From: Sphagnum compactum
Taxonomy: Eukaryota; Bryophyta; Sphagnopsida; Sphagnales
NCBI GenBank assembly: GCA_965153455.1
Contig: OZ234496.1
Coordinates: 12,051,863-12,115,862, forward strand
Direction of reading: 5' to 3'
DNA: 64,000 nucleotides
Numbering within the stretch: the first letter of the stretch is position 1; each line of letters opens with the position of its first letter. Made by a program: the position numbers and the translations under genes. Shown here piece by piece: positions 24,029 through 37,700 of this stretch. The notes below the pieces were generated by a model, which ran no database searches, was not told where the DNA came from, and saw only the letters and a list, made by a program, of their open reading frames with translations.

Positions 24029-24930
24029 TTGTCGCAACCCTAGCCTTGGGCTCGCGACTAAGGCAAGGGCTTGCGAAGGCGCAGGCCAAGATTGAAGCCC
24101 AAGAGTCACATTTCATGCTCCCGGGAGTGTGGGAGAGTGTGAGGGAATGAACCTCCACACTCCCAAGTGAGCTTCCACTTTGGAAGTTGGAGTTTCGAAT
24201 CTCTTTCGAATTTTCAGAGAGTGATTGCAAGGGTCAAAACCCATTAAATTGAAGAGTTCTTTATATCATTGGAAATCTCTTGGAACGTAGTGTCTAAAAT
24301 GGGCTTACATGACCCATTTGGGTAATTAAAACACAAGTTATGACCAAAAGAAAGGTCGGGAGTCAAACCGCCAATTTGACTCCCGACCACTAAAAGTCGA
24401 GAATCACCCTGACTTCCTTGCGTGTAGTGGCGTGCCACATACCGTTGGAAATTTTTTGACGAGGACTACAACTTTTCTTGAGACCTTACCTCAATCAAAG
24501 GTCCTCACACAAAGTTATGGGCCTCCAAAGTCACAGGAGTCCCAATTTTGGGAATTTCGGGACTCTCTCTTTGGAGTCTCGAGACAAAATGACATTTGGG
24601 TGCTAGCCCCTTGGCCAGGCATAGAATATACTATAAGGGCGAAGGTGGTGGTTTCCCCAATTCCAGGCCATGGTGAGTCTTGTGAGTTTGTGTTTGCTTG
24701 TGGCTCGTGCGTGCACCAAAAATGCTACAACTCCGCACTAACCAACTTGTTGTTTGGTTTGTGCAGGACTATGTGAGTAATTGATTGCTTGTCACTCTTC
24801 CTAATCCTCATCCTGGAGCTCCAACACACTCCTCTACCCCCGAAGTGTTGTGAGCCAGGGAGCGTGCCCCAACTCCTTATTTTTCCACTGGTTTCCCTTT
24901 AAACTCACATTTGAGTTGGGAGCACATCAC
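24029..24930. mobile_element. Possible solo LTR or other retroelement remnant
   Basis: This 0.9-kb block is visibly richer in G and C than its surroundings. It starts TGTCGCAACCC and can be read to end in CATCACA, fitting the TG...CA ends of an LTR. It contains a TATA-like ATACTATAAGGG at about 24630 and a G-rich downstream half. A 114-codon open frame (24432-24776) has no known domain. There is no matching 5-bp target-site duplication and no second LTR in the window, so the ends are uncertain. Confidence 0.35.
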
Positions 24931-27900
24931 ATGGTCAGTTATAATTATATATATGCATTGTACATATAAGGGCATGTGGTGGTTGTGTATAAAATTGGAT
25001 GTGATGAATCCATATTTGATGGCTATCTAAATGCATAAACAATTTATTTCTATATAATTAACCAAAATTGAATTAGACGTTTCAAATCTTGATTTTATTG
25101 TCTCCCAATGTGGATCTCATGAAAGAAAGACCTATTTTTCAAAAAGGCACCCATAAGAGTTAAACCACAAAAGAAAAAGTAAAAAGGAATGCTAAAAAAT
25201 AGAGGAAAAAAAAAACACCAATGATGATAATTGAATCCTTAATAAACTGTTATGGTGATAGAAGGTAATGCACGAGCTTTTGGGTGAGAGATTAGAAAAC
25301 CTTGGCTTGTCAAATGCCAAGATGTTATTTTTGGGCATTTTATATTATGGCCAAGAATTTGGAAAAGTTTTTCCAAATGGTGAAAATTAAAGAATGGTTT
25401 TACGATTTTAAAGTATTATAATCTTCAAGTTGCTTGATGGATGTTAAAATAAAATGAACACAAAAGGAACTTTGGAAACTAATTAAGTATACTATAATAT
25501 GAATTGGTAGCTTTAACACGTTCTATTGAATAATTAATTAATTTTGAAATTTTCATTGCAAAAAAAATCTTGAAAATGTTTTTTTTTCATAAAATTTCAA
25601 TTTTTTATTTTAAAAATAAATATATTTTAAAATCAAAATATTTTAAAATAATATATTGAGTGTCAAAACTACCAAGGTCGTAAGATATTAGATGTTCAAG
25701 GATGGTACACCAAATAATTTAGTTTTCCATCAACTCCCAATTATGGGAGAAATAGTTTTTTCCTCATTATATTCCATTAATTTGTTATTGCCTTATTTAA
25801 AAAACTCTTCTTTCAAATGTGTTGATTATTATAACTAGTTATTTCATGAAAATTGCATATGTGTTAATGATACCCATTTTGTTACACTAGTACATTTTTA
25901 ATACTTTAATAAATTTTGAAAGTATTATTTTAGTTCATTTAATTCATTCTTATTTTCATGGACATTTGGTTGACAAATTAAAAGGTCTAAAAAAAAAGAC
26001 AATGCAAAAGAGGGTAGCATGTTGAACCTCCCCCCCCCCTTATCAATATATTTTCATTGACCACATAGACCATTGTAAAGTATATTCAATATGTTTAGGA
26101 ATGTCTTATGATGATCTATAGGTCCACCAATGTCATTATTAATAGTTTTTTAAAATATATATATATTTAGATTTATCTTCTTTGTTTGAATGAAAGCTTT
26201 GACTTACCTTGTCATGATGTGCCCAATGTCCCCCAACATCTTTCCTAACACATCTAGCATCCTTTTCATGCCCCTTGGTGTCTTTTTTGTCACCCCAATG
26301 TCCTTCAACATTCTTCATGATAGCCCTTGTCACCTTCAAAAAAAACTTTATTTTGAACTCTATCATCCTTCAATGCCCTTCCTACGCCCCCCCCCCCCCC
26401 TTCCCCCCTTTGCCCAAAAACATTTTCTTTCCAACCCCCTTTGGTGTCTTTTCATTAGTACAAACCATGTCTTGGGTGGTTGCACACTACACAAAATCTT
26501 GTCACATTGTTACAATTTTCATTGCATTCAAACATTGATGTGACATATTATACAATTGGAAATGGTTTAGGGATGAAAATGTGTAATCAATGGTGATTCA
26601 CATCTAAGTCTATTAAAATGTTGATAATTGTTTCCAAGAAAACGAATTCAATCTTGAATTGGAGTATTTTTTTGTTTAAGAAGCTTTGTAATGTTACAAC
26701 AAATTCTAGCAAAAGGATTACAAAATATACAACTTCTAATTGAATTTTTTCAATGAAAATTTTCATACAAAATTATTGAAACATAATAAATAGTCTTTTT
26801 AAAAAATTTACACAATTTTCTTACATTTTTTTCATGTTCTGACATTGACACAATTAACTTTCAATAGTACATTTAGGTGCTATAAAAACGTGTTTTTTGC
26901 AAAAAACATTGTTGGAAGTCATACTTCTAATCAAATTATAGTTGGGCAAGGTGTTGATTTTATTCATTCACAAAATTGAAATAGTTTTTGATTTAGTAAA
27001 AAATGGTCTATTGCTATCGAATGGGGTGTTTAAGACAAGTTTTGTAATGTGATTTAATGTGCATTTACTTAAAGGAAGAAATTAAGCAATTTGATATTCA
27101 TTGTTATTTTAAATTATTTTATTTTCAAAGCCTAATTCAACTAAAAATAATTTCAAAATAATTTCAAAATAAATGAATTTTAAGTTGTAATACTTCTAAT
27201 AATTTAGGCAAATACAAGTTTGACTCCTTTTGTGTAGACTATAGTGTGCAATTACCCTCTTTGACATTTTTTTTATGATTGGAAAACCTCAAAAGAAAAT
27301 CAAATTTTGAGGATTTCTTTCCATCTTCAGTACATAATTAGACTAAATAAGATTAGAAGATAATAACAATAGGCACAAAATTAAAAATATAATCATCTAA
27401 ATTTTTTTGATTTAGTAAAGAAATACACCAAATAAGAAGATTGAATAAAAAACAATAAGAAAAATGAAAAACATAAAATAATCCATTTTCATTGAATGAC
27501 CATTTTCGAGATTCAAAAGTGTAAAGTTTGGTTATGGTAGCATGAGTATCTTGAGTTTAGGATATATGTTGGGAAATTTTGGAGTTGATTCATGCATTAG
27601 GAATATTTTAATTTTGTAAAGGTTGACATGATTTGCAAGATTTAAAATCTAATAAGTGTTACAATGGAGAAACATTTGATGTGGCTATAGGGTTTCTAAT
27701 ATGAAGAAAAAATGTTTTAATATCTATAGACATTACATATAATATATATAGGAGATTGGATTAAAAATTTAATCATACTGTAACAAATGTAGAAATATTA
27801 GATGAACAATTGTAAAATATATTTATAGAATCTAAAGACATCCATATGTCATTTAGGCAATGACATTTATTCAAAGGTTAAAAGCACATGATGAAGATTA

Positions 27901-28189
27901 GGAGATTTTATCGCAAGAATTTCAAGAGCGACAATTTTAATATCAAATGAATACTAAATAAATGCATTACCCACGTGACCTATTATGCAAAATACATGGG
28001 AGATCTCACCATGTTTAGTGATGCAAGTTCTTGTGATATCATTGGTGGGAGCTACACCAATACTAATTCAACCATTGTGGTACCAATTTCCATGCTCAAC
28101 ATATTGACCAACGTTGTTTCAAAACCAATTTTACTAATTATGGTAACTTTACAAAGGGACACCACACCTTAGGGAGCAAGCCAATCCCA
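24931..28189. other. AT-rich intergenic sequence, no gene seen
   Basis: Long A/T runs and short C-runs (near 26031 and 26387-26401) are visible. No coding, RNA or clear transposon structure was found in this 3.2-kb stretch. Confidence 0.55.
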
Positions 28190-29000
28190 AGGTAATTTTA
28201 TATTACCATTAGTCACTTTGCCTTGGTGCCAATCTATTGGCAATGGTGGAGGGAATTATGGAAGAAACCATAGCCATAACCATTAGGATTGATACCAAAA
28301 TTTGTACCAATCAATAATCCAAGTGGTGTGCCTAGATGGCCAGATCCAAGGACGTGGAATCCATATTACCCACCGTAGTATCATGTGCCATCGATTTCAC
28401 CAAACATTGAAAAGGTTAAACGAAGGAGCAGAAAAACATTATGAAAAGGTTGATGTTGATCAAGACATTCATGTTTAAATCTTCAAGTGCATCATCATAG
28501 CCAATGAGGAAACATAAGATTATCACATTGTTAATTTTTTTTAAAGCACACTCAAAAATAATAGTTTTGAATGGGGTACAAACTTTATTAAGGATCATCA
28601 TCAATATACCTTTGTAAAAATACATCAAGCTTTCTGTAAGCAATATTGATAGTAGTAGACTAATGAGAAGATTTACATGAAATCAGGAAACATGGAGCAA
28701 AAGGAGAATGAACAAGTGGAATAATATTATGAACGTGTTTTGAATTTGGCAAACGAATTACATATCAAGGCCACCAATATGTACCTAACCATTGTTTTTC
28801 GTGTTGGATTGTTTCCAAGTGTTTAAGACTAGCAACTATTGGAATGAGGTAGGATACCCTTATTAAACATAACGAAGCTACCTTGATTTGTGAAGAAAGT
28901 GGACTCAAATAGGTTATGTAAGTGATTTCTTTGAAGGAATATTTCGAAGTGGTGCAAATATTGTTGTGATAACAAGCACAATGCCAAAATCCCCAATCCA
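28190..29000 (+). pseudogene. LTR-retrotransposon gag-like relic
   Basis: Plus-strand frames, broken by stops and frameshifts, show blocks resembling a plant LTR-retrotransposon capsid protein. A proline-rich region reads PRWPDPRTWNPYYPP (about 28340), then FEWGTNFIKDHHQYTFVKIH (about 28568-28627), AFCKQY, then YYERVLNLANELHIKATNMY (about 28724) and RLATIGMR with DTLIKHNEATLICEESG. The order and spacing fit the retrotransposon gag domain. No zinc knuckle, protease or polymerase follows in readable form; downstream lie CTAG-rich DNA and a SINE-like unit. It is clearly dead. Confidence 0.6.
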
Positions 29001-29040
29001 TGACTCCATCAATTATTAGGTTCCTAGTCATTTAAGACAT

Positions 29041-29710
29041 CCATGACTACATGATTATGTAGTCAATTACAACACGTCATATTTTAAAACGTCTTTTGCG
29101 ACTATAGTCATGAAGGATAATGTCTTTTACGACTATGACTTTTGCAACTATAATCATGAAAGACATGGCTAATAGGCTATTATCCTAGCCTACTAGCCTA
29201 GATTAGGTAAGCTTTGGGTCTACTAAGCTAAAACGTTTGCTTACATGCTAAAAATGTAGGGCTAAATCTACTTAGGAATGTGGGCTAACCTATCTAGCTA
29301 GTAGCCTACACTAGGCTAGATACTTAGGCTAAGATAGCAACCTAACCTAGCCTATTTAGCCTTATAGGACTAGGTTACAATTGTGAGGACTTGAACCCCT
29401 CACCTCCACATTGAGGGGTGAAGTCATTAACCATTGCACCACATATTTTAACATGATAAATTTTGTTACTATATTATCATAAACAATTTTTTTCTAACTT
29501 ACTTAAATAGTTTAGCCTAGCCTAGCAACCTTGCTAGGGCACCTACCTAGTAGATAGTATGTACCAAGGTGGGTAAATAACTAGTATGTACTTACCATAA
29601 ATAAGTATGTATGTACCTACTACATAGTAGTTAAGGTAGGTTCCAAGGTTCATATTTACCTAGTTAACTAGTAAGTATTTAATCAAGGTAAGTACCTACT
29701 ACCTGACTAA
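29041..29710. repeat. CTAG/GTAGG-rich tract
   Basis: CCTAG, GCTAG and TAGGCTA words are very dense at 29165-29375, and ACCTAGTTAACTAGT/GTAGGTA-like words are dense at 29500-29710, with a tRNA-like unit between. A similar CCTAGGCTAGG tract follows the tRNA-like unit near 59690-59770. This suggests a shared repeat family with a tRNA-like head and a CTAG-rich body. Confidence 0.55.
29382..29446 (-). repeat. tRNA-like SINE head
   Basis: On the minus strand a tRNA-like segment has an A-box-like GCAATGGTTAATGAC and a good B-box GGTTCAAGTCC (29397-29387), about 35 bases apart. It does not fold as a complete tRNA with a 3' acceptor pairing, so a tRNA-derived SINE is the better call. Confidence 0.55.
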
Positions 29711-32700
29711 TGGGATGGGCAAGAATGTTATTTAATGAGTGTGTGAACATGAACGTGAGTAGAGTAAAAAAGAATATTCCAACTAATATTTTTTCCACAT
29801 CATTAGAATATTCTTTGACAAATTTGACCATAGTGGCAAAATATTATCAAACAAAATGACACATGACAAAATATTCCCTCACATTGTCCACTGAGGCAGA
29901 ATATTCCCTAGCCAATGTCCAATGTGTCAGTGTGTTTTGTTAAATTTTCATGTGCGTGGGTTGAAGAAGACATCTAATATAAATGAAAATGGACCATTAA
30001 TAAAAATAGCCTCAACACCCATTAGTGCAAGGTTTAATGCGTAAACTTCAAACTAAGATAATATTTTTATTTGAAAAGTTGAAGCAAATTCTTTCAAGGG
30101 GCAAACACTCGTTGGGAGGTCACAACAAACGAAAAGAAGAAAGTAAGGAACCATCAACCTCAATATCCTAACGAGAATACAATGTCAATGAAGATGTCAA
30201 AAAAAACAAATAGTGAATTTTTTTTTACTTCACTAGAAAGCCCTAAAAAAAGTGAGGTGAATAGGCATGCTAAAGATAGTGATGAAAACATGACAATTAT
30301 GTCAAGATGTAAGCATTTGAGCGTAATCAAAGACCTGATGAAACAATTTGCAAATAATTTTAGTCTTTTTCCTTCCAAAGAGAAAAAAAGTGAAAAATGT
30401 AAAACATGGCACAAGGAAGAAATCTTAACAAATGGCGTACTCTTAATTGTTTTAAGCAACGAAAAAGCAAAGGATACAATAGCTTCTAGTGAAGAAGATG
30501 AACTTATGAAATGCCTATTGTGACAAAGAGGGACATCTAAGAGTTCAAAGAGACATAGACAATGTATTGAATTTGTCCGTATTCAAGTTTGTTAAACATT
30601 GACATCCAAGAATTCAAATCTAGAGTGGTAATGATTTGACAATGTAATAATGCAAGTTTTAGATAACCTCCTATTAGCTTTAGTTATTCCATGCTACACT
30701 TTCCATTTATTGGTTAGTTCATGCTTGTTTGTGATGTTATTGCTCACCTTCAATTGGATGCCACACTAATAATGGATTATTGTTGGAGGAAGGACTATAA
30801 AATTTGAAGTACAAGGTCTATAGAAATATGCACCAGTATGAATCATTGTAAATCAAGCAACTTCAGAAATTGGAAATGATCAAGTACTTTCTTTGAGCAC
30901 TATGCGTAAAAGTGGATAAATATGGAGACACATATTCTTTGACATCATTAGATTATTATGAGAACCTCCTTATGTTCACACTTTATACTCTTTACACAAA
31001 AAAAAGGAGGACTGTGATAATTCGAACAACTAGGAATTATGTATTGACAAGGAAGATAAAGTGATCGAAAATACGACTAAACAAATTACAATTGATTTTA
31101 GATGTTGTTTTTTATTTGGTTGTGCTAGATTTCAGCTTTTGAGGAAGAATTCAAGAAGTCTTCCTAATTTCGTTGTGGTGTACTACACATCTTAATCCAA
31201 TTCTTAAGTCTCAATTTTGTTTAATTTTCAAGTCCTCTTGTTTTGATTCAACCACATTGTCTCTATGATTTCCATTTTTGTATAACGAAACTGGTATTAG
31301 GAAACTTGAAACAAGAAAGTTGATAGAATGATTCTTTTTGTTCAAAATGGCAATGAAAAGTATAAGGCATGGTTATAAGATTTGCCACTGACATTTTTGG
31401 AAGGATTACTTTAAAAGAGAATATGGGAAGGAGAATCATCAAAGTTTTGAAAAACATTTGAAATAAATAGACAGAAGTAGAACCATAATCCAACTTCAAA
31501 ACATTTCATATGTATATTTTGAAGCTAGTAACCGTTTGGTCACTTTTGCAAGCAATGAAGATGAAAATGAAAAGTTATCTCCTAGATTGTATCAAAAGGA
31601 TATTGATGAATACAATATGAAGTCAAAAACTTATGCACTTTAAGTCAATAAAATGTGGTTGAAGCTACAATGTAATGTACACATTATTTTCCAATCCAAG
31701 AATATGTAGGTGTTTGCTATGTAATTGCCAATGATTGAAGGTATTTTTTGGCTTGAACTATTGATTTTTTGTGAATGGGTAACATAAATAGAAAGAAATT
31801 GGAAAATAAATAAATAAATAAATAAATATTATTGTTTGTTCTCCACACCTCAATGTGCAGATTGAGCCTCATCTTGTTCAATACAAAACCTAATGAAATT
31901 TTCCATCAAAGAGCATTAGGGTGTGCAACACTTTTAATCAACAATTGTCGTCTAAAGTGATAAAACCTTGGGGTTGAATTTTCCTTATCCATATTTACAA
32001 TCAATATATGAATGGAAATATGTTTACATGACACCCATACGATTTCAATTAACGTTGCAATATGAAGAAATGATTCTGACCTCTACAAATAAACTAATCA
32101 AAATGATACCAATAGGCTTTAGATGATTTCATTCATATCCAAAAATAAACATGTTAAATAGATTGGAAAACATTATTGAATTGATCAAAAACCAAGCAAT
32201 GATATGCTAATGAAACAAAAATAATTTAAAGATAGTCCATTAGTTCTATACTAAATTACATGCCCTTTTAAAGTTGATGCCAACTATGGGGGGTATTTGC
32301 AATGGCCTGGAAAAATATTTAGAATAAATTGAAATTGGAAATATAATTTGTAATAAGAGTATTGAATAAATAAATTTGGGCTTAATAAGCATGATATGTT
32401 GGGCAAGGTGAATTTTCTTGATAGAACAATTGTTGAAATTTCTTCACTTTATGTTATATATGAATAAAAAAAACTTAATTATTCTTAAACCAACCAATGA
32501 TCATGCCTCCAAACTTTTTAAAGATTGATGAATTATGCTAATAATCAATTAAAATTCCTTTCCTAGGTATGGTCAATACCGACCATAGGGGGCAAGGGAG
32601 AGATCTAAAATAATTTCATTGAAAATGCTAATGAACTAATAAAAACCAAAATTGATGGAATATTTTTATTAATAATTCATATGAAATTTTTTTTAAATGC

Positions 32701-33426
32701 AATGGTAGGTGAAACCAATAGGTTTTTTCACCTAATAATCAAAATATATATATTTTTGATATTTATATATTCAATAAAATATTTAAAACTAGTGAAGCAA
32801 ATATTCCCTCTCCTATGGGTGGCGCCGATTTTAGGGGGGGAACATTTTTTTAAAGGAAACTATGGATACCTTATATCTCCATTGATATGCCCATGGAAAC
32901 TAAGTTTTTATTTTTATATATTGAAAATTCAAATGTGGCATGGAAAATGCATGGATTATTAAAATTGTTAAAAATATTAATTTGTTGTAGAGAATAGAAG
33001 AGATCCGAAGAAACAAAATTATGATGAAACATTAATCTCAATTTCAAGTTTCAGTATACACATGTTCCCTAAACCCATGCATTGTAAAATGAGAATGATA
33101 TTTTCTATAGATTTCAAAAAAACATCTATTTGGGTAGACAATATTTGTGCAATGTTTCCATTTGCATATGGGAACGATATTTCCAATGGATTTTCCCAAG
33201 AGAAAAAGAAATCAAATTGTTCTCATATGAACCAAGTATGTTTGCGGAAAAGATGATGCAAATAAAACACAAAAAAAATTTGAGCCACAATAAATCTTGA
33301 ACAAAGTTGAAGACAAAATCCAAGGAGCATAAGAAATAGCCTAATAGAAAGCTCCAAAAAAAAAAAAAATTGCAACACAAGATCTAGTCCAAATTCTCTA
33401 TTGTTTTATCATCAATGAATTATAAT
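29711..33426. other. AT-rich intergenic sequence, no confident gene
   Basis: Apart from the 113-codon open frame described separately, nothing is recognisable. A (TAAA)n microsatellite lies at about 31806-31832. Short coding-like stretches around 31500-31650 are broken and unassigned. Confidence 0.45.
30182..30523 (+). CDS. Hypothetical 113-residue charged open frame
   Basis: The frame runs from ATG to TGA and is rich in Lys, Ser and Glu, with KHLSVIKDLMKQFANNFS and KTWHKEEILTNGVLLIVLS as its most protein-like parts. I do not recognise a family. It lies about 1.2 kb downstream of the gag relic on the same strand, so it may be a later piece of the same retrotransposon polyprotein separated by insertions. 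That is inference only. Confidence 0.3.
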   Translation: MSMKMSKKTNSEFFFTSLESPKKSEVNRHAKDSDENMTIMSRCKHLSVIKDLMKQFANNFSLFPSKEKKSEKCKTWHKEEILTNGVLLIVLSNEKAKDTIASSEEDELMKCLL

Positions 33427-33566
33427 CACTAGTAGAAAAACCCCATTTTTCGACTTGTCGTAGACGACTAAAAGTGTTTTTTGCAACTATTTTTGATCAA
33501 AAATAGTTGCAAAAGACACTTTTAGTCGCCTAAGACAAGTTGAAAAATGGGGCTTTTCTACTAGTG
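33427..33566. mobile_element. CACTA-type foldback MITE, 140 bp, near-perfect palindrome
   Basis: The element begins CACTAGTAGAAAAACCCC and ends with its inverse GGGGCTTTTCTACTAGTG. The two halves pair along almost their whole length around a central GATC at 33495-33498. It is flanked by AAT on both sides (33424-33426 and 33567-33569), matching the 3-bp duplication of CACTA elements. The subterminal motif CGACTA/TAGTCG is present in both arms. There is no coding capacity. Confidence 0.88.
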
Positions 33567-33819
33567 AATACAACACTACCATACTTCCTTTTGGTACTAG
33601 AAGATAGAGGTGACGAAAGGGTAGCCATCTGTCGAACAATATGCTCGACATATTCAAGCAAAGATTTGCTTGAAGGGGGGCTAGGGAAAAAGTCACTCCA
33701 AGCATATAATGGAATGAATCAAGACTCAAAGGGTTGGGTATCTTTGCAAAACACACAAAACATCAATTTGAAATGTGAAACAACAAATGAAAGATAATGC
33801 ACTAAAATATGATTAACTT

Positions 33820-34760
33820 CAACTTACTCACAATCGAGATTCATTCTCGCCCTCTTCTCAAGTGCCAAATCTGGGGGGTCATGCGTAAATAACCAAGGCT
33901 TGACCTCTTGGTCTAACCTCCTCCAGAAGGGGTTTCACCACCTCTTGTTAACATTGTCGTCTAGTTCTAGCACAAGACGATGACAACCAAGAGACTAATA
34001 GGTGCGAATGCAATTTCCTAGGAAGACAATGGAATAACATAAGAATGGGTGATTGCAACAAAAACAAATTATGAAACCATGCATCAAATAGATTAAACAA
34101 CTACCTATGGAGGAGTTCATGTTAACAACCAAAGTACCTTGAAGAGAGCATGTGGATTAGAGCCCTCATTGTGGAGACATGGATCTTTTGGTGTCTTTTG
34201 AGCAGGATGCTTGATGAAGACTTTTACATTGTATCAAGGTTAGTTCGGTTATACATGATATCATCCTCCACCAATGACAAACCAAGCCTCACCATATTTG
34301 GGTGACTTTCCTAAAACTTGAACCCACCCAAGTGGCAAACAAGAAGAGTTGCCCAACTCAATCATTTCAATGAAGAGAAAATGACCAAAATTAATTATCA
34401 AGACTTATTTTGTTGAATGAAATTGATATTGAAGCAGAACGAAAAAGGAACTTACCATTTTCCCCTTCAATTCATATTTCATTCATGCCAAAATGTTGAT
34501 AATTGCCCATCTTGAGTGGATTTCATATCCATTGGTTTCCAAGTAGGATTTGATTTCCTTCATCACATAAAGATCATCAACATGGAAAACAACAACTGCA
34601 CCATCGTCACAAAGGTATTTGTTTGCAAAACCAAATACACCACATACATAGTTATTTATGTGACGATTCCAAAAGGGGACAGTGGTGGAGGGTTTGGACA
34701 CAAAAGGAACCAACAAATTGGATGGAACTTCCACAATGGAAGTGTAGGCATCCCACATTT
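33820..34760 (-). pseudogene. SAM-methyltransferase-like relic
   Basis: A minus-strand open segment (34758-34483) ends in LCDDGAVVVFHVDDLYVMKE, then IKSYLETNGYEIHSRWAII. This resembles the late strands of a Rossmann-type methyltransferase domain. About 600 bases further along, another frame gives VFLGNCIRTY, LGCHRLVLELDD and NKRWWNPFWRRL (about 34020-33900), resembling the cofactor-pocket block of DNA N4/N6-type methylases (G-x-G, then a strand ending in Glu/Asp). Between them are stops and frameshifts. No DPPY catalytic motif was found. I recall similar unnamed proteins repeated in plant genomes, so a mobile-element origin is possible. The identification is tentative. Confidence 0.35.
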
Positions 34761-37700
34761 AGAATCTTGCACATTAACAATGAGAATGATGGACATCATG
34801 AAGATGATTTTCACACATGGGAAATGCATATGCAAAATTCATCAAACAAGTACCTTGGTGAGCATTCCATTCAACTGCTAGTAGTGATAAAGTCATAAAC
34901 CAAACGATTCTTCAGCAACAACAAATGCTAGCCACGAAAGGTGAAATGTTGAAATTGTTGGCTAGATGAAAAAATCAGTGGTGAGATCAATTATGTTTGG
35001 GGGGGGGGAGGGACCTTGAAGATCCTCCAAGTTGACATCTAGGCTCATGTTGTGGAATTGTTTCTTGTGCTAGGTTGTTGGGGTTTTTTTTATTTGAGCC
35101 TATGTAGGTTCTTGCTTTCTAACAACTTCTACCTTAATGAAGTCATCTGCATCAGGTTTCTCACCCAAAGGTCCAACCGACCACTTCTTGGTCATTTTTA
35201 CCGTCTTTGCATTTTGGTTCTACTTGCCACCCCTAAAATTAGAATCTATTGAAGTAGTTTTTTCCATATTGCTTTCATCAAACTTTTCCCAAAGTTGATG
35301 CTCTGACTTTAGAGTAGTATTGTAGGGGCAATCCAAGTACCAATCGTAGGGTGGAAGGTGCAAGGGACTAATCCTTTAGGAGGTCCTTCTTAAACATACT
35401 ACTTTCAATTTAAGATCACATTAGATCTTTAGAAGGGGAGGAAGGGTTCGAATAGCTTGCTTGGCTAGGAGTACATGCAAGAAACACTGGCATGCATGAA
35501 TTGAGTTCAATGTGGGGATTCATGATCCCTTAGGAAACTAAGGACTAAAAGTCCAAGGATGAAAAGGAAAGAAGGGAATGCAAACAAAAATAACAATAGA
35601 AATTAAGTGCATTACTTGTAGATCACATGTTTGAGAGCCTTTTCACCAAGGTAAATGCACATTACACTCGACCAAAAAGGGTAGATGAAAGTTCATTTTT
35701 ACAATCCAAATCTAGTGATTTTTCACAAAAAAACATTTAAATGATGTTGAAGTTCACATTTTTTTTCCATTTCCAAGTTCATACCACCATGATTTAAACA
35801 TTTTTAAAAAACCTTTAAAAATATGGGCCTTGAAAAAATCAACTTATATATCAAAATGGACTTTATGAATTTGAAATTTTCATTTTAAATCTTAAAATTT
35901 TTGAGAACCTTTTTCTTGTTTGATCTTTTCATCTTAAGAGTTATGGTAATTTAATGTGTGGTGGTAAAAAATTATAGGCTTAGTTTTTAACTCCACTAGA
36001 AGAAAAAATTCCCATAATGATAATTTTTTTGGAGTAGTTTGGATTGTGACATTGGATGTACCATCCTTTGTAAACTCCACCTTGAATTGAACATTTATCC
36101 TTTTGATAAATTTTTTTTTGGGTTTGAAAGATTAAAATGTAGGTTTCAATTTTTCATCTCACTTTTGCCAAGTTTTTCAAATAGATTTGAATACAAGGGT
36201 CACGGTTTGCTTGAGTGTACAAAAAATACTACTATCCCACATAGTTTTTTGTGTGATTTTTTGAACAAAATACCATATAACACAATGTTAGGTGTTTTTT
36301 AATGAAAATTTGAAATTACAATAATGTAATATGCAACAAAAACATCACAAAAATGTTGAGATATATCCATAGTTATGAATATAAATGATATTTTGGTAGT
36401 ATTGCAAGAACACCAAATTATGTCCCGCACAATAAATACATCATACATGTATGAAAATATTATGTTTAAAATTAATTATTTGAAAAAAAATTGGTTTATT
36501 TTCATCAATATCCATTAGATGCATCTTTTCACAAAATTTTAAGCCCATCCATTAACAATGACTATGCAAACTTGTGTATTTGGAACCTTTTAAACTTGTT
36601 GAAAATTGTCCACATAAGAAAATACCTAATTTTAATAAGAAATGGTATGTAACCAATTTTGAAGGTGTTATCAAGGAAATATACTAGTGCCCTATCATGT
36701 TTTTTATTGCATATAAACATTATAGGGGTGTGGTTTTGGAGTTGGATTGAGGCCATGTCTTTAACTTAAGTTATACTGAATACCAAAGAAATATTGAAAA
36801 CAAAGTGCCCATCAAGGTATTGAAGGTGGATGAAAATGTGCCACCTATCCATAAATTTTGAAATGGGCAATAAATTCTTGCCACCAATGGATACTTCCCC
36901 CATATACGACACAATATTGTGTCAATCCATTAAATCACATGACTGGATGAAATATCTTTACTAGATGAAAGAAAAGGATGATGTCCATTGAATTCATGCA
37001 CAATCATCAAGGATGAAATCATTTTCGTATGAAATTTATCACAACAATGGATGTATGTTTTAAAATATATGTGTAATGATGGATGAAATCATTACTTGGA
37101 TGAAATTTATCACAATAATAGATGTATGGTTTACAATGTAATACCAATGGATGAAAATGATGAATAGATTTTGTGTTCTCACAAAATTTCAAGAGTGGTT
37201 GGATGATTCATTCAATGTACATATTGATCAATGAAATGGAATTGTTGATCTAATGTTGGTAGTCACTTTGTGTGAAGATGAAGCATCAATGTTCATCAAG
37301 TGTTAAAGTTGAACCATCGGTCTTTTTTGTGCTTCTATCACTTGCACACTCTTGTTATTCTTACACCAACATTGTTAGCATGTAGGCATTGTGTCGTTTG
37401 TGGTAACATTGGGTGAGGCGTATGAAGAGCCTGCTGTAGAAATGCATTACTATTATGCATGAATTCAAGAAGTTGGTAAGACATTCTTTCATTCAGACAT
37501 GACTTATGTGTTTGTGCCATTGAACAGTTGAAGTTTTTAAGCATGAATCAAGGTTATACATTTGTAATAAAATTGTGAAGTATTGAGCACACAAATAACA
37601 TTGAAGAAGAGTGAATAACAATTTTGAAAGGTTGCCTTTAATAGGTTGTGTGTGTTTCACGAGGGCAACTCGTCATTTGTAAAGATGCATTTGTTAAGGT

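Noticed and set aside
26387-26401. C-run as a functional motif
   Set aside because: A simple homopolymer in non-genic DNA with no supporting context.
34623-34898. Plus-strand open frames over the methyltransferase-like relic
   Set aside because: They are shadows of the minus-strand coding-like sequence.
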